From Rhodovulum sp. P5 (lineage in GTDB: Bacteria > Pseudomonadota > Alphaproteobacteria > Rhodobacterales > Rhodobacteraceae), in the NCBI RefSeq assembly GCF_002079305.1, contig NZ_CP015039.1, positions 1,013,501 through 1,077,500 on the forward strand: DNA of 64,000 nt, written 5' to 3'. The position numbers were made by a program, and so were the translations under genes. The notes below the pieces were generated by a model. The model was not told where the DNA came from, ran no database searches, and saw only the letters and a program-made list of their open reading frames with translations. Shown piece after piece: positions 56,736-64,000 of the stretch; the stretch's first letter is position 1; the number at the start of each line of letters is the position of its first letter.

Positions 56736-58955
56736 TTATCCTTCGATACGGTTCAGATCGGCCACCGAAAGGCAGGTTTCCCGGATCATGTGCAAAAGGT
56801 TCAGCCGGTTTCGCCGCACGATATCGTTGTCCGCGTTCACCTGCACCGCCTCGAAAAACGCGTCGATGGGTGCCCGCAACGCCGCCATCGCCGCCATCGC
56901 CGCGGTGAAGTCCTCGGCCTTCAGCGCCGGATCGATGGCCGCCTTCGCGGTGTCGAGCGCCGCAAAAAGCGCCGTCTCTGCCGGGTCCTCGGCGAATTTC
57001 GGATCTGCGCCAAAGCGGTATTCGACCCCGTCCTTTTCCTCCGCCTGGGTCAGGATGTTGTTGGCCCGCTTGAACCCCTGAACCAGGTTTTCGCCGTCTT
57101 CGGTCTTCAAGACCGTATTCAGCGCCTCGGCCCGCGCCACCAGCAGGGTCAGGTCGCAATTGTTCGGCATGGCAAGGCAGGCATCGATCACGTCTTGGCG
57201 GATGCCCTGTTCGCGCAGGTGCACCTTCAGCCGGTCGTGCAGGAAGGCCCGCAGGTCGTCACTGACATCCGGTTCGTGGTCGGTGATCTTGTTCAGCCAT
57301 TTCGGCCCGTCCCCGTCGATCCGGTCAAGCACGGTGCGGACCGCCGCGCCAAATACCCCGTGACTGGCGATCAGGCTCAGCAGATCGTCGCGAAGCGCCT
57401 TCTCCTCCTCGCCATGGGTCTCGATCTGGTGGCGCAGTATCTGCGCGTCGTTGAGCTTATCAAGGCTCAGCCTGATCCGGTTGGTCAGCACCAGCCGGAT
57501 CACCCCCAGCGCCGCGCGGCGCAGCGCGAACGGGTCTTTCGAACCGGTGGGTTTCTCGTCGATCGACCAGAAGCCGGTCAGCGTGTCCAGCTTGTCGGCC
57601 AGTGCGACCGCGACCGACACCGGCGCGGTGGGCACCTCGTCACTTGGCCCCAGCGGCTTGTAATGCATCTCGCAGGCCGCGGCGACCTCGGGCGGCAGCC
57701 CGGCGGCCTCGGCATAGTACCGGCCCATCGTGCCCTGCAATTCCGGGAACTCGTAGACCATTTCGGACGCCAGATCGAGCTTGGCCACCCGCGCCGCCTG
57801 TTCGGCGCGTTCGGGATCGGCGCCCACCATCGGCGCAATCTCGGACGCCAGCGCAGCGATGCGGGCGATCCGGTCAGCCTGGCTGCCCAGTTCGCTCTGG
57901 AAGGTCACATGGGTCAGCGCCTCGCGCCATTCCTCCATCCCGGCGCGGGCGACGCGCAGGTCGTTTTCCCAGAAGAACGCCGCATCCGACAGCCGCGCGG
58001 ACAGCACCTTGGCATTGCCCTTCAGGATGGTCTCGCCATCATCGGGCGTCTCGCGGTTGGCCACGGTGATGAAGCGCACGATCCGCCCCGATTTCGGATC
58101 GCGGACCGAGAAGAACTTCTGATGCTCCTTCATCGAGGTCTGCAAGACCTCGGGCGGCAGGTGCAGAAAGTCGTCCTTGATCCGGCCCATCAGAACCACC
58201 GGCCATTCCACCAGCCCGGCAACCTCGGTCAGCAGGCCCTTGTCCTCCATGACCTCAAGCCCGCTGGCAAAGGCCTCGTTGGTGGCCGCGTGCCAGATAT
58301 GTTCGGCCCGTTCGTCCTGATCCAGCATGACCTTGGCCGCCTTCAGACGGGCGGCATAGTCCTCGAACCCCGTCACCCTGATCGGCCCGGGCGCCATGAA
58401 CCGGTGGCCGTGGGTCACATCGCCCGACCGGATGCCGTCGACATCCATGTCCACGACCTCGGCCCCGGCCTCATCGCTGAGGATGCACAGGATGGAATGT
58501 AGCGGCCGCACCCAGCGCAAGCTCCCCTCGCCCCAGCGCATCGACTTGGGCCATGGGAAGTTGCGGATCACGCCTTCCAGCACCTCGGCCACGATGTCCG
58601 CCGCGGGGCGCCCCGGCTTCTCGATCACCGCGAACCAGACCTGCCCCTTTTTGTCGTCGCGCGCCTGCAATTGGTCCTTTGTCAGACCGGTGGACCGCAG
58701 GAATCCCGACAGCGCCTTTTCGGGCGCATCGACCCGGGGGCCCTTGCGTTCCTCTTTAAGGTCCGGGCTGCGCGCCGACAGGCCCTCGATCGCCAAGACC
58801 AATCGGCGCGGAGTAGAGAAAGCCTGCGCCCCGCCATAGGTCAGCCCGGCCTCGACCAGGCCATCGGTCACGCGTTTCTTCAGCGCGTCGCGGGCGCCCG
58901 CCTGCATGCGCGCCGGGATTTCCTCGGAAAAGAGTTCAATCAGCAGGTCGGGCAT
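56736..58955 (-). CDS. glyS: Glycyl-tRNA synthetase beta subunit
   Basis: Encodes 739 residues of the alpha2beta2 enzyme's beta subunit, starting MPDLLIELFSEEIPARM as usual. Segments TPRRLVLAIEGL, EHQKFFSVRD and ALADKLDTLTGFWSI (HD-like region) are recognisable, as is the C-terminal anticodon-binding part. It starts one base after the glyQ stop, so the subunits are co-translated. Confidence 0.97.
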   Translation of the reverse strand: MPDLLIELFSEEIPARMQAGARDALKKRVTDGLVEAGLTYGGAQAFSTPRRLVLAIEGLSARSPDLKEERKGPRVDAPEKALSGFLRSTGLTKDQLQARDDKKGQVWFAVIEKPGRPAADIVAEVLEGVIRNFPWPKSMRWGEGSLRWVRPLHSILCILSDEAGAEVVDMDVDGIRSGDVTHGHRFMAPGPIRVTGFEDYAARLKAAKVMLDQDERAEHIWHAATNEAFASGLEVMEDKGLLTEVAGLVEWPVVLMGRIKDDFLHLPPEVLQTSMKEHQKFFSVRDPKSGRIVRFITVANRETPDDGETILKGNAKVLSARLSDAAFFWENDLRVARAGMEEWREALTHVTFQSELGSQADRIARIAALASEIAPMVGADPERAEQAARVAKLDLASEMVYEFPELQGTMGRYYAEAAGLPPEVAAACEMHYKPLGPSDEVPTAPVSVAVALADKLDTLTGFWSIDEKPTGSKDPFALRRAALGVIRLVLTNRIRLSLDKLNDAQILRHQIETHGEEEKALRDDLLSLIASHGVFGAAVRTVLDRIDGDGPKWLNKITDHEPDVSDDLRAFLHDRLKVHLREQGIRQDVIDACLAMPNNCDLTLLVARAEALNTVLKTEDGENLVQGFKRANNILTQAEEKDGVEYRFGADPKFAEDPAETALFAALDTAKAAIDPALKAEDFTAAMAAMAALRAPIDAFFEAVQVNADNDIVRRNRLNLLHMIRETCLSVADLNRIEG

Positions 58956-58956
58956 C

Positions 58957-59895
<939 letters not shown>

Positions 59896-60077
59896 TGCGT
59901 GCCCTGCCTTCGTGCCGTGGGAAACAGCGCTTCAATAGGCAAGCGATGCAACAGGGTCAATCGAAGCTGCCACCGGCATGCAGGTTTGTGGTGCATCACC
60001 CGCCCGCTTTGATAGGGTCGCGGGCACAAGCCGCAACCATAACGGCAGTCAAGGCAAGCACGGGGCGCCATCGACCG

Positions 60078-61805
60078 ATGAAGACATTCGCAACGATCCT
60101 CCTTTTCCTCCTGACCACCCTTCTTCCGGCGCAGGCGCAGGAACGCGCCTGGGTCCAGATCGAGGCGCATCCGACACAGACCACCGCCGAGGAGCGCAGC
60201 CGCGCCTATGCCGGGCTGTTTCCCAATGTCGCCGCCTATCGCATCCCCTCGGGCTGGTACGCCATCGCGCTGGGCCCCTACACGCCCGATCAGGCCGAAA
60301 GCGCACTGCGCCGCCTGCGCGGGGAACGGCTGATCCCCGGCGACAGCTTCCTCAATGACGGCACGAGTTACGGTCAGCCGGTCTGGCCCATCGGGGCGGC
60401 ACCCACCGTCCCGGTGACGCCCGCCCCAGTGACCCCGGCACCGGTCGCCGAAGCGCAAGACCCCACCGCCCTGCCCGAAGAAACCCCGGCCGAGGCCCGG
60501 CGATCCGAACGGGATCTCGACCGGGGCGGGCGGATCGAAATTCAGACCGCCCTGCAATGGGAAGGTTTCTATACCTCTACCATCGATGCCGCCTTTGGCC
60601 CCGGCACGCGCCGCTCGATGGCCGACTGGCAGGCCAGCCGGGGGTACGAACCCACCGGGGTGTTGACCTCTCGCCAGCGGGCAGAGTTGATTGCGCACTA
60701 TCGCAAGCAGATCGATTTCCTCGGCCTGCGCGAGATCGAAGAGGCCGAGGCCGGCATCCGGATCCGCATGCCAATGAACCTTGTCGACTTCGACCGGTAC
60801 GAACCGCCCTTCGTGCACTTTGAATCGCGCGACGACAGCGGCGTGCGCGTGCTGCTGATCAGCCAGCGCGGCAATCAGGCCACACTCTTTGGGCTGTACG
60901 ACATCATGCAGACGCTCAAGGTCGTGCCCCTTCAGGGGGAGCGGCAGCGCCAGACCAACCAGTTCACGATCACCGGCCGCAATGCCGAGATCGAGTCCTA
61001 CACCTACGCCACGCTGACCGGCGGCGCGGTCAAGGGGTTCAGCCTGATCTGGAAGCGCGGGGAACAGGACGAGCTGATGAAGAAGGTCGCCCAGATCATG
61101 CGCGACAGTTTCGAAGCGCTGCCCAATGCCGCGCTGGATCAGACGATGGCCGAGATCGGGGCAGAGCAGCGGGCCGACATGATGTCGGGGCTTGAGATCC
61201 GCCAGCCCGACAGCACCCGGACAGGCGTCTTCGTCGATGCCGAAGGCACGGTGCTGACCGCGGCCCCCGGCCTGACGGCCTGCAGCCGCATCACCATCGG
61301 GTCCGACCTGCCGGCGACGCTGGGCGCGCGGGACACCGCGCTGGGGCTGGTCCTGCTGCATCCGATCACGCGCCTTGCCCCCATCGACCATGCTCGCTTC
61401 AAGCCGGACGTCCCGCGCCTGCGGAGCGAGGTTTCGGTCGCAGGCTTTTCCTATGGCGAGGTTCTGGACCTGCCGGTGCTTACCCGCGGCACACTCGCCG
61501 ATCTGAGGGGCCTGAACGGGGAAGAAACGGTCGACCGGCTGGAAATTCAGGTTCTTCCCGGCGACACCGGCGGCGCGGCGCTTGATGCCGCCGGCGCGGT
61601 CATCGGCATCCTGCTTGCCCCGCAGGAGGGCCCGCGCCAGTTGCCGGAGAATGTGCGCTATGTGGCCGATACCGACGCGATCATCGCGTTCCTGACCGCC
61701 AACGGGGTGGAGCCCGACATGGCAGAGGGCCAGGCCGCCCTGCCCCCGGCGCAACTGAACCGGCGCGCGGCCGACATCACGGTGCCGGTCTCCTGCTGGA
61801 ACTGA
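60078..61805 (+). CDS. Secreted protein with SPOR-like, peptidoglycan-binding and inactive S1-like domains
   Basis: Encodes 575 residues. After a signal peptide (TFATILLFLLTTLLPAQAQ) come a SPOR-like segment (AYAGLFPNVAAYRIPSGWYAIALGPY), a Pro-rich linker, a PG-binding helical repeat (LQWEGFYTSTIDAAFGPGTRRSM), a central unassigned domain and a C-terminal trypsin-like domain. In that domain the His position reads P397 (VLTAAPGL) and the Ser position T497 (PGDTGGAA); only the Asp (ARDTALGLVLL) remains. It is therefore probably a non-catalytic, wall-bound protein. The ATG at 60078 is chosen because it begins the signal peptide. Confidence 0.88.
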   Translation: MKTFATILLFLLTTLLPAQAQERAWVQIEAHPTQTTAEERSRAYAGLFPNVAAYRIPSGWYAIALGPYTPDQAESALRRLRGERLIPGDSFLNDGTSYGQPVWPIGAAPTVPVTPAPVTPAPVAEAQDPTALPEETPAEARRSERDLDRGGRIEIQTALQWEGFYTSTIDAAFGPGTRRSMADWQASRGYEPTGVLTSRQRAELIAHYRKQIDFLGLREIEEAEAGIRIRMPMNLVDFDRYEPPFVHFESRDDSGVRVLLISQRGNQATLFGLYDIMQTLKVVPLQGERQRQTNQFTITGRNAEIESYTYATLTGGAVKGFSLIWKRGEQDELMKKVAQIMRDSFEALPNAALDQTMAEIGAEQRADMMSGLEIRQPDSTRTGVFVDAEGTVLTAAPGLTACSRITIGSDLPATLGARDTALGLVLLHPITRLAPIDHARFKPDVPRLRSEVSVAGFSYGEVLDLPVLTRGTLADLRGLNGEETVDRLEIQVLPGDTGGAALDAAGAVIGILLAPQEGPRQLPENVRYVADTDAIIAFLTANGVEPDMAEGQAALPPAQLNRRAADITVPVSCWN

Positions 61806-61813
61806 TCTTGGAC

Positions 61814-61840
61814 GGGTGCGGCGATCGGGCCTGCACCCGC
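61814..61840. terminator. Hairpin between convergent genes
   Basis: CGGGTGC (61814-61820) and GCACCCG (61834-61840) pair with a 13-base loop, between the secreted protein (+) and the potassium transporter (-). No T run follows; a weak terminator at best. Confidence 0.4.
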
Positions 61841-61893
61841 CCGACGCCGTTCCGCGTCTTTGCTGAAGCGGCCGCTTTCAAGACCCGGCGGGC

Positions 61894-63342
61894 TCAAACC
61901 CGCCAGAAGGTGACGGTCAGGATCGCATAGACCGTCAGCAGTTCCAGCCGGCCGATCAGCATCGCGACCGACAGGATCCATTTCGCAATATCGTTCAGCC
62001 CGGCGAAATTGCCCGCCGGCCCGATCTGGTCGCCCAGCCCCGGCCCGATATTGGCCAGCGCAGCCGCCGCCCCGGAAAGCGAGGTCGTGGCGTCCAGCCC
62101 CGTCGCGCCCAACAGCACCGTCACCGCCCCCAGCGTCACCACGAAATAGACGAAGAAGGACATGACCGAGGACAGCACCTCGTCATCCACCCGCCGGCCG
62201 TTATAGCGCGGGGTGAACATGCCGTGGGGGGCATAAAGCGTCTTGATCTGCACCCGGATCGCCGAAAACAGCAACTGATAGCGGAACACCTTGATTGAAC
62301 AGGCCGTGGACCCAGCGCAGCCACCGATCAACCCGATGAAGAAGAACAGGATCACCGGAAGATTGCCCCAAAGCTGGTAATCCACGCTGGCATAACCGGT
62401 GCCCGATATGATCGAGGTCACGTTGAAGATGCCCTCGCGAAAGGCGTGTTCGTAGTGGTCACCGTTCACCAGAACCCGAAAGGCGGCGATCACCAGCACA
62501 AAGGCCGCGATGATCGCCAGATAGGTCCAGATCTGGCTGTCGCGCAGGATCGGCTTGGCCTGCCCGGCCAGAAGCTGCACGTACCGGACAAAGGGCAGAC
62601 TCGCCAGCATCATGTAGACCGAGGCCACGTATTCCGGAACGCCCTGATAGACGCCGAAGGATGCGTCATGGGTAGAGAACCCGCCCGTGGAGACCGTGGT
62701 CAGCGCATGGTTCAGCGCATCGAAGAACGGCATGCCCACGGCGTTGTAGGACAGAACGCAAGCGAGCGTGAGAAAGACGTAGATGCCCGAGATGCGCGAG
62801 GCGATCTCGACCGCGCGCGGAAGCACCTTGCCCGAGGTATCGAACGCCTCCGACCGGAAGATCTGCATGCCCCCGACCTTGAGCTCGGGCAGGAACACCA
62901 TCGCCACGACGATGATCCCCACGCCACCGAACCATTGCAGCATGGACCGCCACAAGAGCGTGCCCGCCGGCATGTCGTCGAGCCCGGAAAAGACCGTGGC
63001 GCCGGTGGTGGTCAGCCCCGACATCGCCTCGAAAAACGCGTCGACCGCCCGGGCATCGGGCACGCCCAGCATGAAGGGAAGCGCGGCAAAGACCGGCAGG
63101 ACCAGCCAGACACCGGAGGTCAGGAAGAAGGTCTGCTGGATCGACAGACGTTCATCGGTACCGTTGGCACAGGCCAGCGCGATCAGCCCACCGGTCATGC
63201 CGGTCAACAGCGCCGATTCGAAGAAGGCCGGCCAATTGCCGTTGCCAAGGTAAAGGTCCAAACCCATCGGCAACAGCATGGTCGCGCCCAGAACGGCGAC
63301 CAGCAGGCCGATGACATATCCGACAGGGCGCAGATCAAACAT
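61894..63342 (-). CDS. TrkH family potassium uptake protein
   Basis: Encodes 482 residues with about ten membrane helices and four P-loop-like repeats whose filter glycines appear in TTTGATVFSG, TVSTGGFSTHD, IGGCAGSTACSIK and the last region. TrkH forms the K+ pore and normally works with cytoplasmic TrkA, not found in this window. The C-terminus ends YAILTVTFWRV as usual. It is 44 bp from folE2 on the same strand. Confidence 0.94.
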   Translation of the reverse strand: MFDLRPVGYVIGLLVAVLGATMLLPMGLDLYLGNGNWPAFFESALLTGMTGGLIALACANGTDERLSIQQTFFLTSGVWLVLPVFAALPFMLGVPDARAVDAFFEAMSGLTTTGATVFSGLDDMPAGTLLWRSMLQWFGGVGIIVVAMVFLPELKVGGMQIFRSEAFDTSGKVLPRAVEIASRISGIYVFLTLACVLSYNAVGMPFFDALNHALTTVSTGGFSTHDASFGVYQGVPEYVASVYMMLASLPFVRYVQLLAGQAKPILRDSQIWTYLAIIAAFVLVIAAFRVLVNGDHYEHAFREGIFNVTSIISGTGYASVDYQLWGNLPVILFFFIGLIGGCAGSTACSIKVFRYQLLFSAIRVQIKTLYAPHGMFTPRYNGRRVDDEVLSSVMSFFVYFVVTLGAVTVLLGATGLDATTSLSGAAAALANIGPGLGDQIGPAGNFAGLNDIAKWILSVAMLIGRLELLTVYAILTVTFWRV

Positions 63343-63386
63343 GCGCGCAGTTTGTCGGTGGCGCCGCGGCTGTCAAGCGGCCCGCG

Positions 63387-64000
63387 TCACCGCGCGTGGA
63401 TCAGGGTCGTGAAGAGCTTCGGGTCGAGGCTTTCAGAGGCAAAGGTATCACCTTCCGTCAGCACGCTGACCGCATCGTGGCTGTGCAGGCTTTCCTGATG
63501 GCTGGCAATCACCCGGAAATCGCCGACACGGGGGTCACGCTCCAGCGCCTCGGCGAACAGCCGCGCAGCATCTTCCACGAAAATGGGGTTGGCCGCGTTC
63601 AGTTCGGCAAAGGCCTGCTCATCCTCCCGCTTGACCATCACCTGGGTCTCGGTCGGCACGGCGCTGCGGCACATCTCGATCAGGTCCTCGAACCACAGGC
63701 AGTCGCCCGCGGGGTCGAGTTCGACCGAAAGCCGTGCAACCGACCGCTGGGAATGCGGCGTGGCCAGTTGTCCGCGCTCCTGCCGCGCATGTTCGGACAG
63801 TTCCAGCGAACAGGGGCAGGTGGAGGAATAGACGTAGTCCAGATGCACGATCTTCTTCACCGCGCCGGCGGTTTCCACCAGTTCCAGCGCGAAGTCGTAA
63901 TACTGGTAACCGTCCAGGCCCGACCGCAGCGAACTCACCTTCATCGGGAAGGAAAACCGCATCATGATCCGGGCGTCGAGGCTTTCAAGATCGGCCTTGT
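63387..64000 (-). CDS. folE2: GTP cyclohydrolase FolE2, partial
   Basis: The C-terminal about 203 residues of a type IB GTP cyclohydrolase; the frame stays open to the window edge, where the N-terminal part is cut off. The signature CPCSLELSEHARQERGQLATPHSQR, corresponding to the family's catalytic-Cys/metal region, identifies it. The enzyme makes dihydroneopterin triphosphate for folate and queuosine, matching folB, folP and tgt elsewhere in the window. Confidence 0.94.
   Translation of the reverse strand, partial: KADLESLDARIMMRFSFPMKVSSLRSGLDGYQYYDFALELVETAGAVKKIVHLDYVYSSTCPCSLELSEHARQERGQLATPHSQRSVARLSVELDPAGDCLWFEDLIEMCRSAVPTETQVMVKREDEQAFAELNAANPIFVEDAARLFAEALERDPRVGDFRVIASHQESLHSHDAVSVLTEGDTFASESLDPKLFTTLIHAR

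Noticed and set aside
61864..61880. Palindrome around a GCGGCCGC site after the wall-binding gene
   Set aside because: Short GC palindrome of the kind expected often in this DNA; no link to a regulator or terminator was found.

Overview
ORGANISM. The window is GC-rich bacterial chromosome with tightly packed genes that very often overlap by an ATGA tetranucleotide. Gene content and order (hisD-UPF0262-phosphatase, infA-maf-RNase E/G-yacG, glyQ-glyS beside a PEP-utilising enzyme, VPLPA-CTERM protein, MNIO/DUF692 cluster) point to an alphaproteobacterium of the Rhodobacteraceae/Paracoccaceae type (Rhodobacterales). This is inferred from content, not from a marker search. No prophage, insertion sequence, CRISPR array or replication origin was recognised. 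LAYOUT. 1-6.4 kb (+): hisD, UPF0262, a small phosphatase, then three accessory genes (SnoaL-like, GNAT, nitrilase-like) wedged in front of infA, maf, RNase E/G and yacG. 6.5-6.9 kb: tRNA-Phe and, on the other strand, tRNA-Val. 7-11.4 kb (-): lon and tgt, with a tiny secreted peptide gene between them. 11.5-14.2 kb (+): an unfamiliar three-gene envelope operon ending in a pentapeptide-repeat membrane protein; its first and last genes are frameshifted as read. 14.2-16.1 kb: a RimB-RimK fusion and a 76-residue HTH-like protein. 16-20.7 kb: an atypical SDR, tRNA-Leu, a peptidoglycan-binding secreted protein, lipB, a two-helix membrane protein and yqeY. 20.7-28.1 kb: carA, then a minus-strand operon of SDR, spermidine/putrescine-type ABC transporter (one permease frameshifted) and a HisD paralogue with changed metal ligands, so probably catabolic. 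28-33.3 kb: RND efflux pump and adaptor with a divergent TetR regulator and two inverted-repeat operator candidates. 33.3-36.9 kb: a membrane HAMP protein with a periplasmic c-heme motif, a 50-residue membrane peptide, and divergent metR/metF. 36.9-42.3 kb: a molybdenum hydroxylase large subunit and valS, the latter holding a low-GC patch. 42.2-44.8 kb (-): a bufferin-type copper RiPP operon (precursor, MNIO enzyme, DUF2063 partner, DoxX). 45-46.2 kb: VPLPA-CTERM trypsin-like protease. 46.4-53.9 kb: thrS, MFS transporter, folB-folP-glmM and a SleB-type cell-wall hydrolase. 54-60 kb: PPDK-like enzyme, glyS, glyQ. 60-64 kb: a secreted protein with a dead S1-protease domain, a TrkH-type potassium transporter and the end of folE2. 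HOW IT FITS TOGETHER. Most genes are housekeeping: translation (infA, valS, thrS, glyQS, tgt, tRNAs), folate/queuosine (folB, folP, folE2, tgt), methionine (metF/metR), pyrimidine/arginine (carA), lipoate (lipB) and envelope precursors (glmM). The accessory interest lies in the bufferin operon, the RimB-RimK fusion, the HisD-ABC-SDR catabolic operon, the heme-sensing HAMP protein and the pentapeptide operon. CAUTION. Four genes (11.6, 13.87, 24.13 and 32.66 kb) carry apparent one-base frameshifts, three of them one-base losses in G/C runs. Consensus indel errors must be excluded before calling any of them broken.
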